Origin: Pelobium manganitolerans
Lineage (GTDB): Bacteria > Bacteroidota > Bacteroidia > Sphingobacteriales > Sphingobacteriaceae
Assembly (NCBI RefSeq): GCF_003609575.1
Contig: NZ_MBTA01000002.1
Location: 62,001-126,000 of the forward strand
Reading direction: 5' to 3'
Length of the DNA: 64,000 bases
Position 1 is the first letter of the stretch, and every line of letters begins with the position of its first letter. Of the stretch, positions 25,907 through 33,952 are shown piece by piece. The notes below the pieces were generated by a model. It saw only the letters and a list, made by a program, of their open reading frames with translations. It was not told where the DNA came from and did not search any database. The translations under genes were made by a program, and so were the position numbers.

Positions 25907-26749
25907 TTAACCGTTTACAATTGTTCCGCCGTTAGGATGTAATACCTGCCCGCTTATGTACGATGCGTCATCCGAAGCTAAAAACACATAGCATCCGGCA
26001 ACTTCTTCGGGTTGGCCAGGACGCCCCATAGGCGTATCTTTCCCAAAGTTTTTTACTTTTTCTTTATTGAAAGTCGCCGGGATTAAGGGTGTCCAAATTG
26101 GACCCGGCGCAACTGCATTTACACGGATTTTCTTCTCTGATAAGGATATGGATAAAGAACGGGTGAAAGCCACAATAGCGCCTTTTGTTGCAGAATAATC
26201 TAACAATTGCGGACTGCCGTGATATGCTGTTACAGATGCGGTATTGATGATGCTGCTCCCCTCTTTCAAAAATGGCAATGCTGCTTTTACCAAATAAAAG
26301 TGAGAGAAGATATTAGTGGCGAAAGTTTTCTTTAGCTGTTTATCGCTAATGTCTAAAATAGATTTTTGTGGAAACTGCATTGCCGCGTTATTCACTAAAA
26401 TATCTATTTGTCCAAAATTGTCTAAAGCTTGTTCCACTACTTTTTTGCAATGGTCTTCTGCGCTAACGTCGCCTTTAATTAGCTTGCACTTTACGCCGTA
26501 TTCCTCTACCTCTTTTTTTGTTTTTTTTGCGTCTTTGGTTTCATCTAGGTAGGCAATTAAGATGTTGGCACCTTCTTTTGCAAAAGCAACGGCAACTGCC
26601 CTGCCAATACCGCTATCGCCACCGGTAATAATCGCCACCCTATCTTTTAGTTTGGGATGAGGTCCGCTAGTACCCTTATACTGTGGCTTTTCTTTCATCT
26701 CATGCTCTTTGCCCGGTTGCTTAACCTGCGGTTTTTTTTGTGTTTTCAT
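25907..26749 (-). CDS. SDR family oxidoreductase (YhdF/YghA-like)
   Basis: A 280-residue short-chain dehydrogenase with the extended hydrophilic N-terminus (about 1-38, KQPGKEHEMKEKPQYKGT) typical of the YhdF/YghA general-stress group. The cofactor motif is GGDSGIGRAVA, structural NNAA is present, and the catalytic Tyr-Lys sit in YSATKGA. The C-terminus SGQVLHPNGGTIVNG is conserved in this group. Homologues are often stress-induced; substrate unknown. A small membrane protein gene lies 33 nt upstream, consistent with a stress operon. Confidence 0.9.
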   Translation of the reverse strand: MKTQKKPQVKQPGKEHEMKEKPQYKGTSGPHPKLKDRVAIITGGDSGIGRAVAVAFAKEGANILIAYLDETKDAKKTKKEVEEYGVKCKLIKGDVSAEDHCKKVVEQALDNFGQIDILVNNAAMQFPQKSILDISDKQLKKTFATNIFSHFYLVKAALPFLKEGSSIINTASVTAYHGSPQLLDYSATKGAIVAFTRSLSISLSEKKIRVNAVAPGPIWTPLIPATFNKEKVKNFGKDTPMGRPGQPEEVAGCYVFLASDDASYISGQVLHPNGGTIVNG

Positions 26750-26782
26750 AGTTTCTGATGCTTATATATTTATTGGAATAAT

Positions 26783-27298
26783 TTAACCCAATGCAGGCGG
26801 AGCGTACATCATCACAATCACTAGCCCGAAAATTACGTGGCCTAAAATCAGCTGTAATAAATAATTAGCTACATGCGTCTCCATAAAATTTTTGTAAACG
26901 CGAATAACCGCATACCATATTAGCGCGCCCAAAATACCGTTGGCCAAACCCAGAAAAATGCCGTTATACCAAGCGGGGGTTAAAATGCGGTAAAACCACA
27001 GATGTGCCTCCGCAAAAATGTATCCGGTAAAAAAGTGGATGATTGTTCCTAACGTAACGTTTAACCAAGTTGGCGCATCTTTAAGGTAGTGGCCAATAAT
27101 TTTACCCAGCAGCACGGGTTCCACAAAATTCTTTTTAGCTAAAGACGAAACTAAAATGCTGAAAAAGGTAAAAGCCATAGTGGCTAATAAAGAAATAAGC
27201 AAGGCATTTGAGCTGTTGTTGCTCACTTCTGCCATCAACAGTATTGAAGTAAAGGTTGCCATAGAAATAAGATGTTGCTTTATAAAAACAACAACCAT
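26783..27298 (-). CDS. Predicted four-helix membrane protein
   Basis: A 171-residue (or 159 from the ATG at 27262) integral membrane protein. Four hydrophobic stretches are visible at about 15-55, 80-100, 112-132 and 145-168. Loops contain PTWLNVTLGTIIHFFTGY and WYNGIFLGLANGILGALIWY. I recognise no named family. It sits between guanine deaminase and the stress SDR, all on the minus strand with short gaps (9 and 33 nt), so the group may be one transcript. Confidence 0.7.
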   Translation of the reverse strand: MVVVFIKQHLISMATFTSILLMAEVSNNSSNALLISLLATMAFTFFSILVSSLAKKNFVEPVLLGKIIGHYLKDAPTWLNVTLGTIIHFFTGYIFAEAHLWFYRILTPAWYNGIFLGLANGILGALIWYAVIRVYKNFMETHVANYLLQLILGHVIFGLVIVMMYAPPALG

Positions 27299-27307
27299 TC
27301 CATATTG

Positions 27308-27802
27308 CTAAAGGCTTCCGTTTTTAATTTTTTCTTTGTCCTTTTCGGGCATGTTTACCCAGGTTTCAAAGGCTTTCATACTTTCTGATGGTAGTAAACG
27401 ATGAAATTTTAGCGCTCGTTCGGCAATAGGTTTAGCAAGTTCATCGTAAATAAATTCGTCGCTAAAACCTGCCCATTTTGCGTCTTCTTTTAAGTTTCCG
27501 TAATAAACCTCAGCAATATTTGCCCAATAAATAGCGCTAAGGCACATGGGGCAAGGTTCGGCGCTGGTGTATAACGTGGCGCCTTTTAAGTCGGACTGTT
27601 TCAACTTTTTGCAGGCTTGGCGGATAGCATTTACTTCGGCATGTGCTGTTGGGTCATTATCCTGGTTAACGGTGTTGGCCGCTGCGGCAATTACTTTCCC
27701 ATCTTTTACAATCACAGTCCCAAAGGGACCACCGGCAAAAGTTTCTAAATTTTTCTCGGCCAAAGCTATGGCTTGGCGCATGTGCTTTTCATGTTTCTCC
27801 AT
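27308..27802 (-). CDS. Guanine deaminase-like nucleoside deaminase
   Basis: A 164-residue cytidine-deaminase-fold zinc enzyme. Zinc ligands and the proton-shuttle Glu are in TAHAEVNAI (HAE) and PCPMCLSAIYW (PCxxC). The downstream region WAGFSDEFIYDELAKP matches the B. subtilis-type guanine deaminase (GuaD), which turns guanine into xanthine; tRNA adenosine deaminases lack it. It is 4 nt from the proline dehydrogenase gene upstream, so co-transcription is likely. Confidence 0.88.
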   Translation of the reverse strand: MEKHEKHMRQAIALAEKNLETFAGGPFGTVIVKDGKVIAAAANTVNQDNDPTAHAEVNAIRQACKKLKQSDLKGATLYTSAEPCPMCLSAIYWANIAEVYYGNLKEDAKWAGFSDEFIYDELAKPIAERALKFHRLLPSESMKAFETWVNMPEKDKEKIKNGSL

Positions 27803-27806
27803 AATT

Positions 27807-29015
27807 TTAAGTTAACAAATGCCCTTCCACTTTTCTGCGTTGTTGTTCTTGCTTTATCAGTTTTAGTTCGCGTCCTACCTGTCCGGCAATAGAAGTATTT
27901 TCTTTTGCCCGCCTAAACAGATAGGGTAGCACCTCTTTTACAGGCCCATATGGCACATATTTATTGACGTTAAAGTTGCAATGTGCTAAATTAAAAGTGA
28001 TATGATCGCTCATACCTAAAAGCTGGGCAAAGTAAATCCGCGGATGCTTACGGTCAACTTTCTGCTGTTCCATTTTTTCTGCCAAAAAACGGCAGCTCTC
28101 CTCGTTATGCGTAGCTAAAACCATTGCCACCTTATCCAAATTATCTAAGCAAAAAGCAGCGGCAGCGTTAAAATCTCGGTCGGTGCTGGCTTTGTCTGCA
28201 TGTATTGGCGATGGATAATTGTAGCGCAAAGCCCTTTTGCGTTCTTTTTCCATATACGCACCACGCACCAACTTAGCGCCCAAAACAAAATTTGCGGTGT
28301 AGGCCCGGGTCACATCGGCAATTAAAGCCTCCAACTTGTTTGTGCGGTAAAGCTGATAGGTGTTATACACAATGGCTTTTTGTTGGTTGTATTTTCGCAT
28401 CATCACCATCACAATATCATCAATAGCCGGCTGTATCCAGCTTTCCTCGGCGTCAACCATCACCATTTGGTGACAAACAAAGGCCTTTTCACAAATTTGG
28501 TTAATGCGCACGAGGGCTTTATCCCACTCCAATTTTTCGTATGCTTTTAGCACAGCGCCATTGGCTATTTTTTCGAGTAAAGAAAAACGGGCCAAACCCG
28601 TTATTTTAAACACACAAAACGGAACGGCATCTGGCATAGCTACAGCCTTATCTATACAAGCCATTATTTGCTTCGCGGTATCGTCAAACATCTCTTCGCG
28701 CTTGGCACCTTCTACCGCATAATCCAAAATGCTTCCCACCCCGTTTGCCTGAAGTTTTAAGATTGTTTTGGTGCTGTCCTCTATCGTCTCGCCACCGCAA
28801 AACTGCTTAAAGATGGTGTTCTTTATCAAACTATTAATTGGCAAACCCAAGCCTAGCGCAACGTTGGTGAGCCAGGGACCGGCATTGGCCAGCAGGCGGA
28901 TGTTGATTAAACGGAACAAACGGAGCGCCGCCCTAAGTTGTTTGTTAGATAAATGTTTGAAACCCTGTTTGGTATTTTTGAAAGATAAATCACACGGAGG
29001 GCGAAGGTTTTGCAT
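27807..29015 (-). CDS. Proline dehydrogenase family protein
   Basis: A flavoenzyme of 402 residues from the ATG at 29015. It oxidises proline to pyrroline-5-carboxylate. The beta-barrel core includes VMVDAEESWIQPAID, KLVRGAYMEKER and the C-terminal PYGPVKEVLPYLFRRAKEN, the classic PRODH signature that binds FAD and proline. A TTG start at 29072 would add 19 hydrophobic residues and overlap the promoter, so I reject it. The partner P5C dehydrogenase is not adjacent. A -7 box lies 15 nt before the ATG. Confidence 0.93.
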   Translation of the reverse strand: MQNLRPPCDLSFKNTKQGFKHLSNKQLRAALRLFRLINIRLLANAGPWLTNVALGLGLPINSLIKNTIFKQFCGGETIEDSTKTILKLQANGVGSILDYAVEGAKREEMFDDTAKQIMACIDKAVAMPDAVPFCVFKITGLARFSLLEKIANGAVLKAYEKLEWDKALVRINQICEKAFVCHQMVMVDAEESWIQPAIDDIVMVMMRKYNQQKAIVYNTYQLYRTNKLEALIADVTRAYTANFVLGAKLVRGAYMEKERKRALRYNYPSPIHADKASTDRDFNAAAAFCLDNLDKVAMVLATHNEESCRFLAEKMEQQKVDRKHPRIYFAQLLGMSDHITFNLAHCNFNVNKYVPYGPVKEVLPYLFRRAKENTSIAGQVGRELKLIKQEQQRRKVEGHLLT

Positions 29016-29030
29016 GGCGGATGGTTTAAA

Positions 29031-29038
29031 CAAAAATA
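29031..29038 (-). promoter_or_regulatory. -7 box of the proline dehydrogenase gene
   Basis: TATTTTTG on the minus strand matches TAnnTTTG and ends 15 nt before the ATG at 29015, giving a very short 5' leader. It supports that start codon over the upstream TTG. Confidence 0.55.
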
Positions 29039-29082
29039 AAAAAATCGCCGACCATATAATTAGCCACAACAACGCTTTTTTG

Positions 29083-29090
29083 TAAGTTTG
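29083..29090 (+). promoter_or_regulatory. -7 box directly before the S4-domain gene
   Basis: TAAGTTTG matches TAnnTTTG, with TTAG 19 nt upstream at the -33 position. It ends 5 nt before the ATG at 29096, so the S4-aroB transcript is predicted to be leaderless or nearly so. Confidence 0.55.
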
Positions 29091-29095
29091 TTGCT

Positions 29096-29302
29096 ATGAT
29101 TAAATTTACGCTCGAGGGCGATTTTATACAGTTGATTCAGCTATTAAAAGCTACCGACCTGGTTTCGTCTGGTGGCGAAGCACAAACCGTAGTTACAAAC
29201 GGATTGGTAAAATACAACGGAACAGTAGATTACCGCAAAAGATTAAAAGTAAAAAAAGGCGATAAAGTAGAATTTAACGGCCAAACCATCAGCATTATAT
29301 GA
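29096..29302 (+). CDS. S4-domain RNA-binding protein (YaaA/RlbA-like)
   Basis: A 68-residue single S4 domain, a small RNA-binding fold also found in ribosomal protein S4 and pseudouridine synthases. The core LIQLLKATDLVSSGGEAQ ... NGLVKYNG ... RKRLKVKKGDKVEF is typical of the YaaA/RlbA group linked to ribosome biogenesis. Its stop overlaps the aroB start by 4 nt, so the two are coupled, although their functions are unrelated. Confidence 0.88.
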   Translation: MIKFTLEGDFIQLIQLLKATDLVSSGGEAQTVVTNGLVKYNGTVDYRKRLKVKKGDKVEFNGQTISII

Positions 29303-30366
29303 AGCCTATCCAAAACAATAATTACAAGGTATATTTTGATAACAGCCTGAACACGTTGACAGAAGTGCTGGCGCAGAAAAATTATTCGAAGGTTTTTATC
29401 CTTACGGATGAGGTGACAGGCGAGCTATGTTTGCCAGTACTGCGAGAAAAGCTTCCGGATTTGGATAACTTCGACTTAATTGAAGTGCCAAACGGCGAGG
29501 AAAACAAAAACATCGATTTCTGTATCGGGATTTGGCGCACTTTATTGGATTTTGAAGCTGATAGAAACGCCATCTTAATAAACTTAGGCGGTGGTGTAGT
29601 TACCGATATGGGAAGTTTTGCGGCATCGACCTTTAAACGAGGGATTGATTTTTTGCAGATTCCCACTACCCTACTTTCGCAAGTTGATGCCTCTGTGGGT
29701 GGCAAAACAGGTATTGATATGGACGATGTAAAAAACATCATCGGCACCTTTGCGCAACCCCAAGCGGTAATTATTTCGACTGATTTTTTAAAGACATTAT
29801 CAGACAGGCAAATGACTTCTGGTTTTGCTGAAGTGATTAAACACGGCATTATTGCCGATGAGAATTTCTTTAACGAAGTTGCTGTTTTAGATAATGCACG
29901 GGAAGTTAGCGAGGCGCAGATTTACCACTCGGTGCATATCAAAAACGTTGTAGTTACCGAAGACCCTTACGAGCGCGGGTTGCGGAAAACGCTTAATTAT
30001 GGGCACACCATCGGCCACGCGGTAGAATCCTGGTCGCTCTCAAACGAGAAAAATCCGTTATTGCACGGTGAAGCAATTGCCATCGGGATGATTTGCGAAG
30101 CGTATTTGGCGCATAAATTAGCTGGACTTTCGGCGGATGATTTAGAAGTTATAAGCCAAACTTTTCTTAAATTTTATGGCAAATACGAAATACGCGGTGG
30201 CATTGAGCGCGCACTTTTAGAGGTGATGAAAAACGACAAGAAAAATACCGCCGGAAAAATCAGCTTTTCTTTGCCAGATAAAATAGGGCATTGTTTGTTT
30301 GATATTTTTGTTGAAGAAAATTTGATATTAGAAGGTTTAGATTATTACCGCGGTTTATCGCGCTAA
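29299..30366 (+). CDS. aroB: 3-dehydroquinate synthase
   Basis: A 355-residue NAD- and zinc-dependent enzyme for the second step of the shikimate pathway (DAHP to 3-dehydroquinate). NAD-binding LGGGVVTDMGSFAAST and the substrate loop VDASVGGKTGIDM are present, and zinc ligands appear in GFAEVIKHGI, NYGHTIGHAVE and LLHGEAIAIGM. It overlaps the S4 gene by 4 nt and precedes the leader-controlled pheA group on the same strand. Confidence 0.96.
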   Translation: MKPIQNNNYKVYFDNSLNTLTEVLAQKNYSKVFILTDEVTGELCLPVLREKLPDLDNFDLIEVPNGEENKNIDFCIGIWRTLLDFEADRNAILINLGGGVVTDMGSFAASTFKRGIDFLQIPTTLLSQVDASVGGKTGIDMDDVKNIIGTFAQPQAVIISTDFLKTLSDRQMTSGFAEVIKHGIIADENFFNEVAVLDNAREVSEAQIYHSVHIKNVVVTEDPYERGLRKTLNYGHTIGHAVESWSLSNEKNPLLHGEAIAIGMICEAYLAHKLAGLSADDLEVISQTFLKFYGKYEIRGGIERALLEVMKNDKKNTAGKISFSLPDKIGHCLFDIFVEENLILEGLDYYRGLSR

Positions 30367-30410
30367 AAAACTTCTACAATTAAAATAATTTTAAAAAATT
30401 TTGTGCTTTG

Positions 30411-30441
30411 TTTGAAAAACTCAGGAAAAAAGTTACATTTG
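30411..30441 (+). promoter_or_regulatory. Consensus promoter of the pheA leader
   Basis: TTTG at 30411-30414 is followed after exactly 19 nt by TACATTTG at 30434-30441, a perfect match to the Bacteroidota consensus. The predicted start of transcription is near 30446-30448, about 11 nt before the leader peptide ATG. Confidence 0.8.
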
Positions 30442-30457
30442 CCTCCACAAAGAAAAA

Positions 30458-30529
30458 ATGAACATTAACACTACATATTACTTCGGTTACTTTTATTTTA
30501 GAAATAAGAGCCGGGTAGCTATGTCTTAG
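30458..30529 (+). CDS. Phe/Tyr-rich leader peptide of the pheA operon
   Basis: A 23-codon open frame, too short for routine gene calls: MNINTTYYFGYFYFRNKSRV and then AMS. Seven of eight consecutive residues (YYFGYFYF) are Tyr or Phe, as expected for a peptide that makes the ribosome stall when charged Phe or Tyr tRNA is scarce. The first arm of an antiterminator begins seven nt after this block, within the peptide's own codons. It lies between a consensus promoter and a perfect terminator just before pheA. This is the arrangement of pheL/trpL-type attenuators. Confidence 0.85.
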   Translation: MNINTTYYFGYFYFRNKSRVAMS

Positions 30530-30576
30530 TTTATATAAGAAATTTGAACCCGGCTCATTCAGCCGGGTTTTTTTTT
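30508..30576 (+). terminator. Attenuator: terminator and competing antiterminator before pheA
   Basis: The terminator is a perfect 9-bp stem (AACCCGGCT at 30547-30555, AGCCGGGTT at 30561-30569) with a 5-nt loop and nine T. A competing arm, GAGCCGGGT at 30508-30516 inside the leader peptide, is perfectly complementary to ACCCGGCTC at 30548-30556. A ribosome stalled at the Phe/Tyr codons (30476-30499) would leave that arm free to pair and block the terminator. A ribosome that reaches the stop codon at 30527 would cover it and allow termination. pheA starts 9 nt after the T run. Confidence 0.88.
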
Positions 30577-30584
30577 ATCAAAAA

Positions 30585-31415
30585 ATGAGCAGTAAAAAAC
30601 GCGTTGCAATACAAGGTATCAAAGCTTCTTTCCATGAGGAAGCGGCATTTAAATTTTTTGGAGAAGACATAGAAACAGTTGAATGCAACTCGTTTAAAGA
30701 AACTTTCCAAAAGCTAAGCGCCGGCAAAGCCGATTATGTGGTGATGGCTATTGAAAACAGTATTGCCGGAAGTTTACTGCCCAATTACAGCTTATTGCGC
30801 GAGTATAATTTCCCGGTTATCGGTGAAGTTTATTTGCCCATTAAACTGCACCTAATGGCGTTGCCGGGCGTTAAGTTTGAAGATATCCGCACGGTAACTT
30901 CGCACCCGATTGCAATACGCCAATGTGGCGATTTTTTAGATGATTTTCCGCAGATTAAAGTAGTTGAAAGTAGCGATACCGCCGCCTGCGCAAAAAAAAT
31001 CCGCGATGAACAGCTGACGCACACCGCCGCAATCGCCAATAGTTTGGCCGCCAAGTTATACGGTTTAACCGTGCTGGAACGCAGCATCGAATCAAACAAA
31101 AAAAATTATACCCGTTTTTTGATTTTAACCGATAAGCATATCGAAATCAAAAATCCTAATAAAGCTTCTATCTGTTTCCAGGTGAGCAATGAAGCTGGCG
31201 CTTTGGTAAAAGTGCTGAATATTTTAGCCGAGCTAAACATTAATATGAGTAAAGTACAATCAATGCCGGTTTTAGGAAGGCGTAACGAGTACAATTTTTA
31301 CGTGGATATTGAATGGGAAGGTGCAAACAATTTTGATGATGCGATAAATAGAATGGTGAAACACACCATCAATTTTAGCATTATGGGCGAGTACGTTAAA
31401 AACGATGCGGTGTAA
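30585..31415 (+). CDS. pheA: Prephenate dehydratase
   Basis: A 276-residue enzyme converting prephenate to phenylpyruvate for phenylalanine synthesis. The catalytic domain occupies about 1-185, with the catalytic TRF triad in NKKNYTRFLIL and the substrate loop ENSIAGSLLPNYSLL. A C-terminal ACT domain (about 195-270, ICFQVSNEAGALVKVLNILA) should mediate feedback inhibition by phenylalanine. It has no fused chorismate mutase; that activity is supplied by the downstream DAHP synthase fusion. Expression is probably controlled by the attenuator immediately upstream. Confidence 0.95.
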   Translation: MSSKKRVAIQGIKASFHEEAAFKFFGEDIETVECNSFKETFQKLSAGKADYVVMAIENSIAGSLLPNYSLLREYNFPVIGEVYLPIKLHLMALPGVKFEDIRTVTSHPIAIRQCGDFLDDFPQIKVVESSDTAACAKKIRDEQLTHTAAIANSLAAKLYGLTVLERSIESNKKNYTRFLILTDKHIEIKNPNKASICFQVSNEAGALVKVLNILAELNINMSKVQSMPVLGRRNEYNFYVDIEWEGANNFDDAINRMVKHTINFSIMGEYVKNDAV

Positions 31416-31598
31416 AGAAGTTCATTGAGTTGGTTCATTAGTGAATTAATCAATGGCAGAGTAGTAAGTGGTGAGTAGAATTTAAAATTAAAAAATATCA
31501 ATATAGAAATGTGAAATGTATTCAATCCTCAAAATTCAGAATTAACAAGGATTCAATCATTCTCTCATCCAATCATTCAAAATTAAATAACAAAAAAG
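31416..31598. repeat. Low-complexity spacer between pheA and the DAHP synthase gene
   Basis: A 183-nt spacer made of imperfect short units, first GTTCATTGAG/GTTCATTAG-like (31420-31445), later ATTCAATC / ATTCAAAATT-like (31510-31585). No gene, terminator or consensus promoter is evident. Transcription from the pheA promoter may continue through it. Confidence 0.45.
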
Positions 31599-32705
31599 AT
31601 GAAACTGAACTTAAACATAGAACCATTAAGCAACTGGGCACCGGTTAGCAATGGCCCCCTAATTATTTCTGGACCTTGTAGTGCAGAAACCGAAGAACAA
31701 TTATTGGCTACCGCCCGTTTGCTAAAACAAACCGGAAAAGTGCATGTATTACGCGCCGGAATTTGGAAACCGCGTACACGTCCGGGCGAATTTGAAGGCA
31801 TTGGCGCCGTTGGTTTAGAGTGGTTAAACAAAGCTAAAGCAGAAACTGGCTTTCCTATAGCGGTGGAAGTGGCCAACGCTAAACACGTAGAAGAGGCTTT
31901 AGCCGCAAAAGTTGATATTTTGTGGATTGGCGCGCGCTCTACCGTAAACCCTTTTACTGTGCAAGAAATTGCTGACGCTTTAAAAGGTGTTGATATTCCG
32001 GTAATGGTTAAAAACCCGATTAATCCAGATTTATCTTTATGGATTGGTGCTTTAGAACGCATTAACGGTGCAGGCATCACCAAAATTGCAGCTATCCACC
32101 GCGGTTTTTCTTCTTTTGAAAAAACAGCTTTCCGTAACGAACCGATGTGGGATTTGGCAATCAACCTTAAAACTTTATTGCCAGAGTTACCAATCTTGAA
32201 CGACCCATCGCATATCTGCGGATCTCGCGAGTTAATTCCGTTTATCTCTCAAAAAGCTTTGGATTTAGATATGCAAGGTTTGATGATTGAAGCGCACATT
32301 GACCCAACCGTGGCCTGGACAGATGCTAAACAACAAGTTACTCCGGCCGCATTATCAGAAATTATCGATGGTTTTATTTTACGTAAAGCAGAATCAAAAA
32401 ACCCAGAGTTTACTGATAAATTAGCTGGCTTGCGCGAAAAAATCGACAAAATTGACGATCAGATTTTCCAAAAACTAGCTGAACGTATGAAAGTTGTAGA
32501 GCAAATTGGCGAATTTAAACGCGATAACGACGTTACTATTTTACAAGTTAGCCGTTGGGACGAGATTCTACAAAAAAGAGTTTCATACGGTTCTGTTTTG
32601 AATTTAGATAAAGATTTTAGTGCCAAAATTTTAGAATTGATCCATAACGAGTCTATCCGCAGACAAACCGCGATTATGAACTCGGCAAAAGCTGATTTAG
32701 GATAA
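31599..32705 (+). CDS. DAHP synthase / chorismate mutase (type II) fusion
   Basis: A 368-residue bifunctional enzyme. Residues 1-265 are a type I-beta 3-deoxy-7-phosphoheptulonate synthase (ISGPCSAETEEQLLATAR, KPRTRPGEFEG, HRGFSSFEKTAFRNEP), which makes the first shikimate intermediate. Residues about 275-360 are an AroQ-type chorismate mutase (KIDKIDDQIFQKLAERMKVV). This fusion is typical of Bacteroidota. The mutase could serve as a feedback sensor as well as feeding prephenate to PheA. Its stop overlaps the aroA start by one base (TAATG). Confidence 0.94.
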   Translation: MKLNLNIEPLSNWAPVSNGPLIISGPCSAETEEQLLATARLLKQTGKVHVLRAGIWKPRTRPGEFEGIGAVGLEWLNKAKAETGFPIAVEVANAKHVEEALAAKVDILWIGARSTVNPFTVQEIADALKGVDIPVMVKNPINPDLSLWIGALERINGAGITKIAAIHRGFSSFEKTAFRNEPMWDLAINLKTLLPELPILNDPSHICGSRELIPFISQKALDLDMQGLMIEAHIDPTVAWTDAKQQVTPAALSEIIDGFILRKAESKNPEFTDKLAGLREKIDKIDDQIFQKLAERMKVVEQIGEFKRDNDVTILQVSRWDEILQKRVSYGSVLNLDKDFSAKILELIHNESIRRQTAIMNSAKADLG

Positions 32706-33952
32706 TGAGTTTATCTTTTTTGGTCAAAAAGGGAAGTCTAAAAACCGAAGAGGAAATTAGGCTAACTGGCTCTAAAAGCGAAAGCAACAGAGCTTTGATA
32801 TTGGCTGCTTTAAGCAACGGAAAGGTTAAAATAAACAACCTTTCCATTGCGGCAGATACGGTTACGTTAAACCACATCATAAATCAACAAATTAAAAACA
32901 ACCAAACCGTAGTTGATGTTGGTCCAGCAGGCACAGCCATGCGCTTTTTAACTGCCTATTTAGCATTGCGCGGAAAAGCGGTAGAAATTACCGGCACCGA
33001 GCGGATGAAGCAAAGACCAATCGGTATTTTGGTAGATGCACTGCGTGATTTGGGCGCAGCTATTTCTTATAAAGAAAAAGACGGTTACCCTCCTATTTTA
33101 GTTGATGGCAAGTTTGAGCAAAAAACCAACCACATCGCCGTGCCGGGCAATATCAGTTCGCAGTTTTTAACCGCGCTTTTGCTCATTGGAAGCTCGTTAC
33201 CGCAAGGCTTAGAGCTGGAAATTGTAAATGAGCTGACGTCGAAACCTTATGTGGATATGAGTTTAGCGATGTTAGCGCAATGTGGCATCAGCTACGCTTG
33301 GAACGGGCAAACCATCACAATTGAGGCGCAAGAGTTTGCAGACAGTACGTTAACGATTGAACCGGATTGGAGTGCAGCCTCGTACTGGTACAGTGTGGTT
33401 GCCTTATCTGAAAACACGAAAGTACACTTGCCAAATCTTCGCGAAAACAGCCTTCAGGGCGATAGCGCCATTGCCGAAATTATGGCTTTGTTTGGCGTAA
33501 AAACCACCTACACTACGCAGGGTATCACCATTGAAAAGGCAGGTGGCGAGATAAATCCGCAATTGTTAGATTTTAAGAAATGTCCGGACCTCGCACAAAC
33601 CGTTGTGGTTTGCGCAGCGGCTTTAGGCAAAGAATTTAGCTTCACAGGCTTAGAAACTCTGAAAATTAAGGAAACCGACCGGATTTTAGCCCTACAAACC
33701 GAGCTGTCGAAAATGGGCGTGACTTTCTTAGAAACCGAAGCAGGTGTATATCAGCTAAACTGCGAAAAACTGCTTTTTCCGAAAAGTATGGATGTTTCCA
33801 CCTACGAAGACCACAGAATGGCCATGGCATTTGCACCTTTAGCATTACGAATTGATGAACTGGTGGTAGAGGAAGCAATGGTGGTAGAAAAATCGTACCC
33901 ACATTTTTGGGAAGATTTAGAAAAAATTGGAATAGAAGTAAAACGTGGGTAA
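32705..33952 (+). CDS. aroA: 3-phosphoshikimate 1-carboxyvinyltransferase
   Basis: A 415-residue EPSP synthase, the sixth shikimate step. Visible motifs are GSKSESNRALILAAL (shikimate-phosphate site), GPAGTAMRFLTAYLAL, ERMKQRPI and the C-terminal KETDRILALQ plus YEDHRMAMAFAP. The GTAMRFLTA form is close to class II enzymes but I cannot classify it with confidence. It overlaps the preceding DAHP synthase gene by one base, so translation is coupled. Confidence 0.95.
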   Translation: MSLSFLVKKGSLKTEEEIRLTGSKSESNRALILAALSNGKVKINNLSIAADTVTLNHIINQQIKNNQTVVDVGPAGTAMRFLTAYLALRGKAVEITGTERMKQRPIGILVDALRDLGAAISYKEKDGYPPILVDGKFEQKTNHIAVPGNISSQFLTALLLIGSSLPQGLELEIVNELTSKPYVDMSLAMLAQCGISYAWNGQTITIEAQEFADSTLTIEPDWSAASYWYSVVALSENTKVHLPNLRENSLQGDSAIAEIMALFGVKTTYTTQGITIEKAGGEINPQLLDFKKCPDLAQTVVVCAAALGKEFSFTGLETLKIKETDRILALQTELSKMGVTFLETEAGVYQLNCEKLLFPKSMDVSTYEDHRMAMAFAPLALRIDELVVEEAMVVEKSYPHFWEDLEKIGIEVKRG

